Source: Microbulbifer variabilis (GTDB lineage: Bacteria; Pseudomonadota; Gammaproteobacteria; Pseudomonadales; Cellvibrionaceae). Taken from it: a stretch of 64,000 bases of DNA. Position numbers and translations under genes: made by a program. Of the stretch, positions 1-13,232 are shown one piece after another. Every line of letters begins with the position of its first letter. Position 1 is the stretch's first letter. The DNA lies in NCBI RefSeq assembly GCF_023716485.1, contig NZ_CP092418.1:1409001-1473000 (forward strand), in the 5' to 3' direction. The notes beneath the pieces are model-generated. The model saw only the letters and a list, made by a program, of their open reading frames with translations. It searched no databases and had not been told where the DNA came from.

Positions 1-373
1 AGCCGCCGAATTCAGACCAGATGGAGTGCTCCCCGCTCAAGCGGATATAGGCCTCCATGCGCACCAGGGTCCAGATGCCGGAAATCACCGCAACGGCGAG
101 TAGATAGATAACTGTGCGAACGGCCAGTTCAGAGTCCCAGGCGATATCAAAAATGGGTCTTAGGAATACCGAGAGAACAAAAGCCACAGCACACTGGAAA
201 ATAGTATTTGCTGGCTCGAAGCTTGGCCACTCAGTGGGTGAATGCCAGAGAGTTAGGGAGAGGAATGTCACCAACAAAATGCCAATCCAGCTGACCAGCT
301 GTAATTTCCAAAACCAGCGGGTCGAAGGAATTTCCGCAGTTGCATTCCAGTATTGACGGGTAGAGTACTGCAT
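1..373 (-). CDS. Membrane protein N-terminus, probable LytS-type sensor histidine kinase (partial)
   Basis: The reading frame is open from an ATG at 373 to the window edge (124 codons, C-terminus missing). A GGGAC ribosome-binding site lies just upstream. The visible part has a short polar N-terminus (MQYSTRQYWNATAE), a first membrane segment (about residues 24-42, LQLVSWIGILLVTFLSL) and at least two more (AVAFVLSVFL, VIYLLAVAVISGIW), ending in a WSEFGG stretch. This layout matches the multi-pass sensor domain of LytS/AlgZ-type histidine kinases of marine gammaproteobacteria, but the kinase domain is outside the window, so the call is inference. It is divergent from the sugar transporter and shares the 374-702 control region. 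Confidence 0.5.
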   Translation of the reverse strand, partial: MQYSTRQYWNATAEIPSTRWFWKLQLVSWIGILLVTFLSLTLWHSPTEWPSFEPANTIFQCAVAFVLSVFLRPIFDIAWDSELAVRTVIYLLAVAVISGIWTLVRMEAYIRLSGEHSIWSEFGG

Positions 374-702
374 GATGTCCCGTATATTTAATTTTGTGGA
401 AATGACGGGATAGACGCTCATCATCGCGTTCATTATTATCCGGAAGATATTACCTTGGCTTACCGGTGCCCGCCAGTGGGCCTGTGCGCCGGGATTCCAG
501 CTTAGCTCTTATTTGGTCCTTTTTGTCGTTTTTCGGGGTGATTAGTCAAGTTACTTTCGGCAATCTGGACCCATATGACAACTTTCATTGAGTGAAAGTG
601 TTTTTTATTAAGGACTTTAAAAATTTGCACATTTTGTCCTTAATTTTCCACTGGTGACTCAAAAGCGTTTAGGAAGAACAGTATAATCGCCGAGAAACGA
701 GT
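374..702. promoter_or_regulatory. Divergent intergenic control region with a TAAGGAC inverted repeat
   Basis: This 329-bp gap separates the divergent kinase-like gene and sugar transporter. It contains a perfect 7-bp inverted repeat, TAAGGAC (609-615) and GTCCTTA (636-642), with a 20-bp AT-rich spacer. The sequence GTATAAT (681-687) close to the transporter start could be a -10 element. A repressor or activator operator is inferred. No regulator gene is visible nearby. Confidence 0.35.
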
Positions 703-2076
703 TTGAAATTTGGGGATCGGTTTCCAATGCGCCAGATGTTGCCCGAGTCGAGTCTTCACTCGAACGAAATGGCTGTTTGTGATTCAGATGCCCAGGCTCA
801 AGAGGGGCGCTCTCCAGGGTATTTAAATCTTGCAGCGTTGACTTCGCTTTTCCTTCTGTGGGGTTTTATCACCGGGCTGAATGATGTTCTGGTGCCACAT
901 CTTAAAAATGTTTTTGAGCTGAGTTATACCCGCGCTGTCCTGGTACAGTTTTACTTTTTTACAGCCTATTTTCTGGTTTCCGTTCCTGCTGGGTTGCTTT
1001 TGCGTAGAGTTGGCTACCAGTTGGGGTTGGTCTTTGGTTTATTAGTGGCTTGTGCTGGTTGCCTGGTTTTTATTCCTGCTGCGCGCCTGCAAATCTATGA
1101 AGTGTTTTTATTGGGGCTTTTTGTACTGGCTTCTGGTATTACGGTATTGCAGGTATCGGCAAATCCCTACGTTATTGCTTTGGGTAGTGCCAAAACGGCT
1201 CCAAGCCGTTTAAACCTAACCCAAGCATTTAACTCTCTGGGAACTACCTTGGCGCCGGTTGCCGGTGGTGCCGTTTTTTTTGCCGCGATTTCAATGGGCG
1301 CCGATCCCGATACGGCAACTAGTGTCGATGAATTCCGTGCTAGGGAGGCGGCCCTGGTGGAAAAACCCTATTTCTGGTTGGCAGTAGTGCTGTTGATGAT
1401 GGTGGCTTTTTTCTCCTGGATTCGCTTGCCGGCGATTCCCGAACACCGCCTTTCTCACCGTACAAGCCCGTCTCATAGTACAAGCCCATCCCGTAGTGAG
1501 ACTTTTTCCATCTGGCGCTTTCCCAGATTGACACTGGGGGCAATTGGTATTTTTGCCTATGTAGGCGCCGAGGTAGCTATAGGAAGTTTCCTGGTTAGCT
1601 TTTTTAGTGAATCCTCTGTTGCTGAAATGCAGTTATTTGAAGCGGCAAAGTATGTTTCCTACTACTGGGGTGGCGCTATGGTAGGCCGCTTTGCCGGGGC
1701 TCTGCTGCTGCGCTATGTCTCTGCGGGAAAAACACTGGCAGTGTGTTCACTGGGTTCTGTAGTACTTATCGGGGTGGCGATGCTCTCCTCTGGTTATCTG
1801 GCTGTATGGTCGATTGTCGCTGTGGGGATTTGCAATTCCATTATGTTTCCAACCATATTCAGCCTTGCGCTGCGGGGTTTGGGTCAGTACACCAGTCAGG
1901 GCAGCGGTATCCTGTGCATGGCCATTGTTGGCGGTGCGGTTATTCCATTGCTTCAGGGAGTGCTCGCGGATGAAGCGGGTATCCAGATTTCTTTTTTAGT
2001 ACCGCTGCTGTGCTACTGCTATATCGCTTATTACGGTGCTTTTTCTCCAACCCTGCGTGGTGCTGCGATGGAGTAG
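703..2076 (+). CDS. Sugar:H+ symporter of the FucP/GluP (FHS) family of MFS
   Basis: A 457-residue inner-membrane transporter with about 12 hydrophobic segments. The N-terminal LLWGFITGLNDVLVPHLK and the VSANPYVIALG and NLTQAFNSLGT stretches are typical of the fucose/glucose/galactose FHS family, which couples hexose uptake to protons. The frame opens with TTG at 703. An ATG at 727 is an alternative start, and the first 30 or so residues are unconserved and polar either way. The central loop has a near-repeated STSPS run around residues 254-265. The GH3 glucosidase 300 bp downstream on the same strand suggests uptake of the released sugar. The exact sugar cannot be read from the sequence. Confidence 0.85.
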   Translation: MKFGDRFPMRQMLPESSLHSNEMAVCDSDAQAQEGRSPGYLNLAALTSLFLLWGFITGLNDVLVPHLKNVFELSYTRAVLVQFYFFTAYFLVSVPAGLLLRRVGYQLGLVFGLLVACAGCLVFIPAARLQIYEVFLLGLFVLASGITVLQVSANPYVIALGSAKTAPSRLNLTQAFNSLGTTLAPVAGGAVFFAAISMGADPDTATSVDEFRAREAALVEKPYFWLAVVLLMMVAFFSWIRLPAIPEHRLSHRTSPSHSTSPSRSETFSIWRFPRLTLGAIGIFAYVGAEVAIGSFLVSFFSESSVAEMQLFEAAKYVSYYWGGAMVGRFAGALLLRYVSAGKTLAVCSLGSVVLIGVAMLSSGYLAVWSIVAVGICNSIMFPTIFSLALRGLGQYTSQGSGILCMAIVGGAVIPLLQGVLADEAGIQISFLVPLLCYCYIAYYGAFSPTLRGAAME

Positions 2077-2379
2077 TGGGCAAAAGCAGTTGAAACTTTG
2101 CACCAGGCTATTTTTTAAGTAGTCCGCCTAGAAAATGTTTTCCGCCTTGTCTGTGATTTGGCCCAATCCATCGGATTTCTATTGGCGCTCCTCGGCAAGT
2201 ATTGCACTTTGCTCCGTTGATACCGTTGCGTGGAATACCTGAAATCCAATCGAGGCCTTATTGGCTGTGACAGGAATTTGGGGTTTACACTGAAATAATA
2301 ATATCTGTGTTACTCATTCTGGTAGCGATGGAATTGGTAGGGCAGAAGGACAAGCGTGGGAAAACTTTGGGAGTTATCC
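2077..2379. other. Intergenic spacer between transporter and glucosidase
   Basis: About 300 bp without a convincing ORF, hairpin terminator or palindrome. It ends in two possible start regions for the glucosidase (GTG at 2356 and GTG at 2380). Nothing else was recognised. Confidence 0.4.
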
Positions 2380-4959
2380 GTGAAATTTAAAAAACGATTT
2401 TCACTGAGCTTAATGCTCTGTGTCTCGGTACTTGTTGGCTGTCAGCCACAGGGGGAAGAAGTTCCGGCAAAAGAGGATAACTCCCAGATAAGCGGTGGCG
2501 GTAGCCTGGAAAACTGGCCGCTACTCGAACCCGCGTTTCCACGCAGCGAAAAGCTGGAAGCGCGTATTTCCGAAATTATGTCGCGCATGTCTTTGGAAGA
2601 GAAGGTGGGGCAAATAATTCAGGCGGAGATCCGCCACGTCACTCCTGAAGATGTTAAAAAATACCATCTGGGCTCTGTGCTAAACGGTGGTGGTGCCTTT
2701 CCAAACAACGATAAGTTTGCCACGCCTAAAGATTGGCTCGCGCTTTCCGATGCCTTTTTCAAGGCTTCCATGGACACTTCAGATGGCGGTGTTGCTATTC
2801 CCCTGATTTGGGGCTCCGATGCGGTGCACGGTCACAATAATGTTATTGGGGCAACTCTTTTTCCCCACAATATTGGCCTCGGGGCGGCGAAGGATGCTGA
2901 GCTGATCGAGCGTATTGGTCGCGCGACCGCCCGCGAGGTCGCTGTTACCGGTATCGACTGGACCTTTGCCCCCACTGTGGCGGTAGTGCGGGATGACCGC
3001 TGGGGACGCACTTATGAAAGTTATTCTGAAGATCCGGCTGTAGTGGCTGACTATGCAGAAGCCATGGTGAAAGGGTTGCAGGGTGGCAAGAACGAAGCCG
3101 ATTTTCTGCGCGGGGAAAACCTGGTCGCCACGGCTAAGCATTTTGTCGGTGACGGTGGAACTACACGTGGAATCGACCGCGGGGATAACGCTGTGCCTGA
3201 AAAGGAGCTGGCAGAAGTACATGCGGCAGGTTACCTGACCGCTTTGCCCGCTGGTGTGCAAACGGTAATGGCTTCTTTTAATAGTTGGAATGGTGAGAAG
3301 CTGCATGGCCATCAATACTTGCTGACAGATGTTTTGAAGGAGCGTTTGGGTTTCGATGGATTTGTAGTCGGGGACTGGAATGGTCACAGTTTCGTACCGG
3401 GTTGCACTCTGGAAAGTTGTGCCGCGGCAATTAACGCTGGTCTGGACATGTTTATGGTGCCTGCGGATTGGAAGGCCCTCTACAACAATACCTTGGCTCA
3501 GGCGAAGAGCGGTGAAATCCCCACTGAGCGTTTGAATGATGCGGTGCGCCGCATACTGCGAGTGAAACTTCGCGCCGGCTTATTCGAGCGTAGTATGCCC
3601 CTAGCGGGCAAGGCTGGTATTCTCGGTAATGCCGAGCACCGCGCTATCGCCAGAGAGGCAGTGCGGAAGTCTTTGGTGTTAATGAAAAACAATGATCAAT
3701 TGTTGCCGCTAGCCGCGAAGCAGAATGTTCTAGTCGTCGGCGATGGGGCCGACAACCTCTCCAAACAAAGTGGTGGTTGGACAATATCCTGGCAGGGCAC
3801 TGGTAATACCCGTGAAGATTTTCCCGGTGCTACTTCCATCTTTGAGGGCATCGCCGCAGCCGTAAAGAGCGCGGGTGGTGAAGCCATACTGAGTGAGGAT
3901 GGAAGCTTTACCGATGCCAGCTTTGCCAATGGCAAGGCACCCCAGGTGGCTATTGCCATTTATGGTGAAGAACCCTACGCGGAATGGCATGGGGACAGCA
4001 CAAATCTGGAATACCAGCGCGGTAACAAGGAAGATCTGGCGCTGTTGAAGAAATTGCGTGAACAGGAAATTCCAGTTGTCAGTGTTTTCCTGTCCGGTCG
4101 CCCGCTTTGGGTGAACAGTGAATTAAATACATCGGATGCTTTTGTGGCCGCTTGGCTGCCGGGATCTGAGGGTGCCGGTGTGGCCGATGTGTTATTCCGA
4201 GGTGCCAAAGGTGAGATTCGCTACGATTTCACTGGTAAGTTGCCCTTTAGCTGGCCGATGTACACCAATCAAACGGTTTTGAATCCATACCACGAGCACT
4301 ACGATCCCCTGTTTGCTTTGGGTTATGGCTTGAGTGTGAATGAGGAATCCCTGGTCAGCAACGACTTGCCTGAGACCAGCGAAAATATGGCTGCGGGTGG
4401 ACTGGAGGATGCCTGGTTATTGGTTTCCCGTCCGCGCGCTCCCTGGGTATTGAATATTGCCGAGGACGGAGCCAAGGCAGTTCCAGTGAATGGCAACCGA
4501 GCGGCCAGTGGTGAGGATAACAATATCGTTGTGACCTCGATTGATATGTCCTCTCAAGAAGATGCGCGTTTGATCGAGTGGAAGGGCCTGCGCCCCGGTG
4601 CCGTGCAGTTGTCTGCGGAGTATATGCAAAACTTGGACATTTATTTGGAGGAGGGCTCAGCCCTGAGTCTGAATATTCGCGTTGATCAGAAGCTGCGTGA
4701 GCCGCTACAAGCGGCGGTGACCTGTGGAGAGGGCTGTATTGCCAGAGTGCCGCTGCAATCCACTCTGAAAACCATGCCGCTGAATGACTGGACCCGTCTC
4801 TCGGTGGACCTGCAATGCTTCGCCAAAGCTGGCGCTGACTTTAGCAAGGTGTTCAGTGCCTTCCGCTTGGAGAGTGAGGGGGCCGCAGCGATAGCCGTAG
4901 CCAATGTTCGATTGGTACCCGATGCGGCAGCTTCTGCTGATATTCGCTGTGCGGGTTAG
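2380..4959 (+). CDS. Lipoprotein GH3 beta-glucosidase / exo-beta-glucanase (ExoP-like)
   Basis: Glycoside hydrolase family 3 enzyme of about 859 residues that removes terminal glucose from beta-glucans or cello-/laminari-oligosaccharides. The chosen GTG at 2380 is preceded by GGGAG with a 6-nt spacer and begins a lipoprotein signal (KKRFSLSLMLCVSVLVGC, lipobox LVGC). A GTG at 2356 would only add eight residues before it. The (beta/alpha)8 domain carries KHFVGDGG (about residue 253) and the nucleophile motif VGDWNG (Asp about 332). The second domain carries GEEPYAE with the probable acid/base Glu near 530. A C-terminal beta domain of about 200 residues resembles the extra domain of ExoP. The lipobox predicts a membrane-anchored enzyme facing the periplasm or outside. 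Confidence 0.88.
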   Translation: MKFKKRFSLSLMLCVSVLVGCQPQGEEVPAKEDNSQISGGGSLENWPLLEPAFPRSEKLEARISEIMSRMSLEEKVGQIIQAEIRHVTPEDVKKYHLGSVLNGGGAFPNNDKFATPKDWLALSDAFFKASMDTSDGGVAIPLIWGSDAVHGHNNVIGATLFPHNIGLGAAKDAELIERIGRATAREVAVTGIDWTFAPTVAVVRDDRWGRTYESYSEDPAVVADYAEAMVKGLQGGKNEADFLRGENLVATAKHFVGDGGTTRGIDRGDNAVPEKELAEVHAAGYLTALPAGVQTVMASFNSWNGEKLHGHQYLLTDVLKERLGFDGFVVGDWNGHSFVPGCTLESCAAAINAGLDMFMVPADWKALYNNTLAQAKSGEIPTERLNDAVRRILRVKLRAGLFERSMPLAGKAGILGNAEHRAIAREAVRKSLVLMKNNDQLLPLAAKQNVLVVGDGADNLSKQSGGWTISWQGTGNTREDFPGATSIFEGIAAAVKSAGGEAILSEDGSFTDASFANGKAPQVAIAIYGEEPYAEWHGDSTNLEYQRGNKEDLALLKKLREQEIPVVSVFLSGRPLWVNSELNTSDAFVAAWLPGSEGAGVADVLFRGAKGEIRYDFTGKLPFSWPMYTNQTVLNPYHEHYDPLFALGYGLSVNEESLVSNDLPETSENMAAGGLEDAWLLVSRPRAPWVLNIAEDGAKAVPVNGNRAASGEDNNIVVTSIDMSSQEDARLIEWKGLRPGAVQLSAEYMQNLDIYLEEGSALSLNIRVDQKLREPLQAAVTCGEGCIARVPLQSTLKTMPLNDWTRLSVDLQCFAKAGADFSKVFSAFRLESEGAAAIAVANVRLVPDAAASADIRCAG

Positions 4960-5158
4960 TGGCTTTTATCTCTAGCCGTTTTCGGTAATTAAATGCCCGG
5001 GTCTGTAAAAATTGAGGTCTGGGCTACACCTCTCTTTTAAGTGGTTGAGTTGCTGAAGAGCTGTAGCTCTGCAATATCCCGCTTTCCGCTCAGAAGTCCA
5101 TCAACTCAAGTTGCCAGCACCGGTATACTGTGTCGATCTCAGTTCCAGGGTATAGGCA

Positions 5159-6481
5159 GTGACCTCCAAATCCGCAGCAAATTCTCTACCGCAACTTATA
5201 AAGTCTGCGATGCAGCGCCACCCGGCTCTGGGACAGCTATGGGTTGGATTTTCTGGTGGCTTGGATTCCACTGTCTTGCTGCATCTTCTCAACCAGAATG
5301 GTATCCCCGTTAAGGCAGTGCATGTGCACCACGGCCTAAGTAGTAATGCAGAGCGCTGGCTTGACCACTGCGAAGCTGTTGCCCGTGAGCTGCAAGTGCC
5401 TTTTGTTGCGGTGCGTGTGCAAGTCGATAGAAGCGGTGGTGGGATAGAGCAGGGGGCGCGTAAGGCTCGCTACAAGGCTTTTGATTCGGTGATGTCCTCC
5501 GGTGATCAAATTTTGCTCGGTCACCATGGGGATGATCAGGCAGAAACCTTTCTATATAGACTAATGCGGGGAGCGGGCGTCCTTGGGCTTTCGGGTATGG
5601 CGGAGAGTCGGCCGTTGGGTGAGGGTAAATCTTTACTTCGTCCTTTGTTGTCAGTGGGGCGCCGTGAGCTGGAAGCCTGGGCCCTTGAACAGGGGCTCAG
5701 CTGGATTGAGGATGAGAGTAATGCTGATGAGGCCTTTGAGCGCAACTATTTACGCCGACAGGTCATGCCTGTTTTATCCACCCGTTGGTCGGCACGGCAG
5801 AGTATTCAGCGGGCTGCAGATAATCTTAGGGAATCTGCGTTACTGCTAGAGGAGTTGGCGCTTGCTGACTTGCAGATCTGTGATATCAGGCGAGAGAGGT
5901 TAGGGGAGAGCCTCTTTTTAGCGACGTTCACGAATTTAAGTATTGCGCGGCGCAAAAATCTACTGCGCGGTTGGGTGTTGCTGCAGGGTGGTATGGCACC
6001 GGAATCCGTGGTTCTGCAAGAAGCTTTGGCGCAAATTGAGAAAGCGAGTGCGGATGCCCAAGTGGAAGTACGACTGGGTGGGTGTGTAGTGCGACGCTTT
6101 CAGCGGCGCCTCTATCTGACCCCTGTCATGGAGCCCTTTTCTACCACCGAAGAAAGCCTTCAATGGGATGGCGTGTCAGCACTACTGTTGCCCAGAGGTG
6201 GTGTACTGGAATCGGTGCAGGGTTGGCCCCAGGGGGTATATGAAGTGAAATACCGCCGGGGCGGTGAGCGCGTCCAGCCTCTCGACCGACTTCGCTCCCA
6301 GACTCTCAAGAAGGTGTTGCAGGAGAGGGCGTTGGAACCCTGGCTGCGAGACCGGATACCGCTCGTGTATCTGGATGGAGAGCTGGTGGCAGTTGCCGAT
6401 TTATTCTGCTGTAAGGCGGGCTGCTCCACTTTGTCAGTAACACCTTCGGTGAAACCGCCCAGCTGGCGGTTTTTCGATTGA
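5159..6481 (+). CDS. tilS: tRNA(Ile)-lysidine synthetase TilS
   Basis: Modifies C34 of the minor tRNA-Ile (CAU anticodon) to lysidine using ATP and lysine, changing its identity from Met to Ile. The PP-loop motif SGGLDST is near residues 30-36, followed by HVHHGLS, GHHGDDQAETFLYRLMRGAG and the substrate-binding and C-terminal domains (440 residues, near the E. coli length). The start is GTG at 5159. An internal ATG at 5210 would remove conserved upstream helix residues. It lies 125 bp before pyrG, on the same strand. Essential gene in most bacteria. Confidence 0.93.
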   Translation: MTSKSAANSLPQLIKSAMQRHPALGQLWVGFSGGLDSTVLLHLLNQNGIPVKAVHVHHGLSSNAERWLDHCEAVARELQVPFVAVRVQVDRSGGGIEQGARKARYKAFDSVMSSGDQILLGHHGDDQAETFLYRLMRGAGVLGLSGMAESRPLGEGKSLLRPLLSVGRRELEAWALEQGLSWIEDESNADEAFERNYLRRQVMPVLSTRWSARQSIQRAADNLRESALLLEELALADLQICDIRRERLGESLFLATFTNLSIARRKNLLRGWVLLQGGMAPESVVLQEALAQIEKASADAQVEVRLGGCVVRRFQRRLYLTPVMEPFSTTEESLQWDGVSALLLPRGGVLESVQGWPQGVYEVKYRRGGERVQPLDRLRSQTLKKVLQERALEPWLRDRIPLVYLDGELVAVADLFCCKAGCSTLSVTPSVKPPSWRFFD

Positions 6482-6594
6482 GCGGAGAGGGGTTTTCTGC
6501 TACCCTGGCGCCCCGTCTCAAAGGCACCGGGAGAAGCTGGATTATCCGCCCGGGCCAGCCCTGTAAGCTCGACATTCATCGAGCGCTCAACTGA

Positions 6595-8241
<1,647 letters not shown>

Positions 8242-8278
8242 TCAGTAATCCGCCCCCAGTCACAGAGACCGGGGGTGA

Positions 8279-9142
<864 letters not shown>

Positions 9143-9162
9143 AAGTAAGAAATACATAGCGC

Positions 9163-9179
9163 GCGCCCTTTTTGGGCGC
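9163..9179 (+). terminator. Hairpin after kdsA
   Basis: GCGCCC (9163-9168), a TTTTT loop and GGGCGC (9174-9179) form a perfect 6-bp GC stem 20 bp after kdsA. It lacks a downstream U-tract, so it may only pause or protect the transcript 3' end. Confidence 0.45.
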
Positions 9180-9341
9180 TTGGTACTTATTCTGTAGCTA
9201 TTATTCATGGAAGCTACGATTAGAGATACTCACAAAAAACTGTGAGAAAAAGTTTCACAAGAGTAAGAACCCTTAATTGTTGCGTGCAGCTATTGGAAAA
9301 TTTCTTTCAGTAATTACCTTTTTAATAAGTAACAAGTTTAG

Positions 9342-10655
<1,314 letters not shown>

Positions 10656-10676
10656 TCAATATTTGAATCGCACATT

Positions 10677-10706
10677 GGTATTGCAGAGGGATTCCTCTGC
10701 AATACC
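10677..10706 (+). terminator. Perfect 13-bp hairpin between eno and ftsB
   Basis: GGTATTGCAGAGG (10677-10689) pairs completely with CCTCTGCAATACC (10694-10706) around a GATT loop, 21 bp after the eno stop. No U-run follows (TATAATACG). It could stabilise eno mRNA, attenuate read-through into ftsB, or act as a termination signal helped by Rho. The TATAAT directly after it could serve as a -10 for ftsB. Confidence 0.5.
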
Positions 10707-10740
10707 TATAATACGAACAAGCGAAATATCGTAATCTCGT

Positions 10741-11028
10741 ATGAAATGGCTGCTGGGAATTCTTACCTTTATTCTGCTTGCCACTCAGTATCGTCTCTGG
10801 GTTGGTGATGGCAGTCTTGCCGAAGTTACCCGTCTCAAACGACAGCTTGCTCAGCAACAGGAAAAAAATGCAGCTTTAGCGCGGGAAAATCGCCAGTTGT
10901 TGAGAGAAGTACGAAGCCTGAAAGTGGGCACTGATGGTGTCGAAGCCAAGGCACGCTATGATTTGGGATTGATTAAGGAAGGGGAAACCCTGTTTATCTT
11001 CCTGGACTCGGAAGAGGCTAAAAAGTGA
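10741..11028 (+). CDS. ftsB: Cell division protein FtsB
   Basis: A 95-residue bitopic inner-membrane protein: one N-terminal membrane helix (WLLGILTFILLATQY) followed by a periplasmic coiled coil (about 28-70, rich in Leu/Lys/Gln heptads such as LKRQLAQQQEKNAALARENR) and the C-terminal ARYDLGLIKEGETLFIF motif conserved in FtsB. It forms the FtsQ-FtsB-FtsL complex of the divisome. It overlaps ispD by 4 bp, so it is translationally coupled. The eno-ftsB-ispD order is standard for gammaproteobacteria. Confidence 0.95.
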   Translation: MKWLLGILTFILLATQYRLWVGDGSLAEVTRLKRQLAQQQEKNAALARENRQLLREVRSLKVGTDGVEAKARYDLGLIKEGETLFIFLDSEEAKK

Positions 11029-11744
11029 TTACAGATTATTGGGTGGTTGTGCCCGCTGCGGGTGTTGGTAAACGCATGGGAGCCGATCGCCCCAAGCAGT
11101 ATTTACCATTACTGGGGCGCCCTTTATTGTCCCTAACCCTGCGGAATATTTTAAGTTGGCCGGGACTTGCTGGCGTTGTTGTGGCCCTATCAAAGGATGA
11201 TGAATTTTTCCCGCACTTGAAAGAAGCCTCTCACCCATTAATGCACACTGTAATTGGTGGCGCTGAGCGAGCGGATTCTGTCCTCTCAGCCCTGGAATTT
11301 CTCGCTCAACGGGAACATGGCGACACCCCAGTGCTTGTACATGATGCCGCTCGGCCATGTGTTGCAATGGAAGACATTAGTGCATTGTTGCACAGCCAGG
11401 TTGCACAGACCGCGCTGCTGGCGCGTCAGGCCAGCGATACTGTAAAGAGAGGGTCTGAGATAAGCGGTGTTCAATGTGTTGAACAAACCCTGGATCGCAA
11501 ACAGATATGGCTTGCGCAGACCCCTCAGCGAGCGCCTCTTGCACTACTTCGCTCCTGCCTCAGTCAAGCATTGCAGCAAGGTGAAGCTGTTACAGATGAG
11601 GCAAGTGCGTTGGAAATTTTTGGTCACTCTCCGCAACTTGTTGAAGGTCGGAGTGACAATATCAAAGTGACCCACCCCACCGATATCGTAATGGCAGAGA
11701 CCATTTTACGTCTGCGCTACGCTCCCACCGAGGATTATCGATAG
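11025..11744 (+). CDS. ispD: 2-C-methyl-D-erythritol 4-phosphate cytidylyltransferase
   Basis: Third step of the MEP isoprenoid pathway: transfers CMP from CTP to MEP. 239 residues. The N-terminal [19 protein letters not shown] loop holds the Arg and Lys that bind [11 protein letters not shown] and the QTPQ stretch follow in normal positions. Translation starts with GTG at 11025, inside the end of ftsB, and the stop overlaps the ispF start by one base. The three genes therefore form a tightly coupled operon. Confidence 0.96.
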   Translation: MITDYWVVVPAAGVGKRMGADRPKQYLPLLGRPLLSLTLRNILSWPGLAGVVVALSKDDEFFPHLKEASHPLMHTVIGGAERADSVLSALEFLAQREHGDTPVLVHDAARPCVAMEDISALLHSQVAQTALLARQASDTVKRGSEISGVQCVEQTLDRKQIWLAQTPQRAPLALLRSCLSQALQQGEAVTDEASALEIFGHSPQLVEGRSDNIKVTHPTDIVMAETILRLRYAPTEDYR

Positions 11745-12229
11745 TGAGTTTTAGAATTGGCCAGGGCTTTGACGTGCATGCGTTTGGCCCTGGCGATCAT
11801 GTTGTGCTTGGTGGAGCAAAAATTCCCCATAGCTTTGGTTTAAAAGCCCATTCCGATGGGGACGTGTTGCTGCATGCTCTTTGCGATGCGCTTCTTGGTG
11901 CTTTGGCTCTCGGTGATATCGGTCATCATTTTCCCGATACGGATGAGCGTTTTAGTGGCGCGGATAGTCGCGCCCTTTTGCAGCATGTTATGACCCTAAT
12001 TAAGGAAAGGGGATATCGCCTGGTGAATGCTGATACCACTCTCATTGCGCAGGCTCCCAAGATGGCTCCTCATATAGAAACCATGCGCGGCTATATTGCT
12101 GCGGATTGCGGTGTGGATATCGCCGATATTAGTGTGAAAGCAACGACTACGGAGAAGCTTGGCTTTACCGGACGGAGTGAAGGAATTGCGGCCCAGGCCA
12201 CTGTTTTACTTGAGCGATATGATGTCTGA
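11744..12229 (+). CDS. ispF: 2-C-methyl-D-erythritol 2,4-cyclodiphosphate synthase
   Basis: Cyclises CDP-ME-2-phosphate to MEcPP with release of CMP, two steps after IspD. 161 residues, forming a trimer in the family. Zn-binding motif GFDVHAF (Asp and His) at residues 7-13 and [30 protein letters not shown] follow, and the C-terminal [11 protein letters not shown] motif is intact. The start is a GTG at 11744. Its end overlaps the truD start by up to 11 bp. Confidence 0.96.
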   Translation: MSFRIGQGFDVHAFGPGDHVVLGGAKIPHSFGLKAHSDGDVLLHALCDALLGALALGDIGHHFPDTDERFSGADSRALLQHVMTLIKERGYRLVNADTTLIAQAPKMAPHIETMRGYIAADCGVDIADISVKATTTEKLGFTGRSEGIAAQATVLLERYDV

Positions 12230-13184
12230 AGTCTGGAATCTAAATTGGCCCCGTGCTTTGGGTGGGGCGGCAATCTCTGCTGATTTTCGTACTGTTGCGG
12301 AAGATTTTGTTGTCGATGAGATGGCCTTTCCCGAACCTACAGAGGGCGGGGAGCATGTGTACCTGCATATTAAGAAGCGGGGGGCCAATACTGTCTGGGT
12401 GGCAAAACAGCTAGCCAAACTCGCCGGAGTGCGCCCTCTGGATATCAGCTACTTTGGGTTGAAGGATCGACATGCCGTAACCACGCAGTGGTTTAGTGTT
12501 TGGCTCGGGCAGAAGCCAGAGGCAGATTGGTCGCAGATCAATAGTGAAGAAGTTTCACTTCTGAGGTTTTTTCGAGGCGGCCGTAAACTACGTCGCGGGG
12601 AGCATGTAGGCAATCGATTTAAAATTCGCCTGCGCAATGTAAATGGTGATCGGGCGGCTGCGGAAGAGGTACTTAAACAGGTAGGCGGCGGAGTGCCAAA
12701 TTACTTCGGTGAGCAGCGCTTTGGTATCGATGGCGGCAACCTGAACCTGGCGCGTCACCTGGCGGAAGAAGAGGGACGCTGTCGTAAGAATGAAAAGGCC
12801 TTTGCCATGTCGGCTGCGCGCAGTTGGCTATTTAATCAGGTATTGGCAGAAAGAATCACTCAAGACTGCTGGCAGCAAAGTATTGAGGGTGAGCCACAAA
12901 GTGAGCCCAGTGGCCCTTTGTGGGGGCGCGGTAGAAACCTCGCCACAGGTCCTCAAGGCGAATTGGAGCAGCAAGTACTAGAGAAGTGGCTGAGCTGGTG
13001 TAACTGGCTGGAACATTGCGGGCTCAAGCAAGAGCGAAGACCACTGGCCCTACGTCCAGAGGCCTTTCGTTTTGAGTGGCAGTCTGATGACCTCCTCTTG
13101 GAATTTGCGTTGCCGCCTGGGGCATTCGCAACAGCCTTGCTAAGGGAGGTGGCACAGCTGGTCAATGTGAACTCGGACACATAA
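12219..13184 (+). CDS. truD: tRNA pseudouridine(13) synthase TruD
   Basis: Isomerises U13 of tRNA-Glu to pseudouridine. The start is one of two adjacent ATGs (12219, 12222) that overlap the ispF end. Upstream in-frame codons lie inside ispF and are not conserved. The catalytic region [15 protein letters not shown] contains the family Asp, and NYFGEQRFG, plus a C-terminal [11 protein letters not shown] stretch, match TruD. About 321 residues, slightly short of E. coli (349), with a compact insert domain. surE, usually next, is missing and pcm follows after 48 bp. Confidence 0.93.
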   Translation: MMSEVWNLNWPRALGGAAISADFRTVAEDFVVDEMAFPEPTEGGEHVYLHIKKRGANTVWVAKQLAKLAGVRPLDISYFGLKDRHAVTTQWFSVWLGQKPEADWSQINSEEVSLLRFFRGGRKLRRGEHVGNRFKIRLRNVNGDRAAAEEVLKQVGGGVPNYFGEQRFGIDGGNLNLARHLAEEEGRCRKNEKAFAMSAARSWLFNQVLAERITQDCWQQSIEGEPQSEPSGPLWGRGRNLATGPQGELEQQVLEKWLSWCNWLEHCGLKQERRPLALRPEAFRFEWQSDDLLLEFALPPGAFATALLREVAQLVNVNSDT

Positions 13185-13232
13185 AATTTGTGGCTGAAAG
13201 CGAGAGTTATACAGGGGATGGAATAAAAGCTT

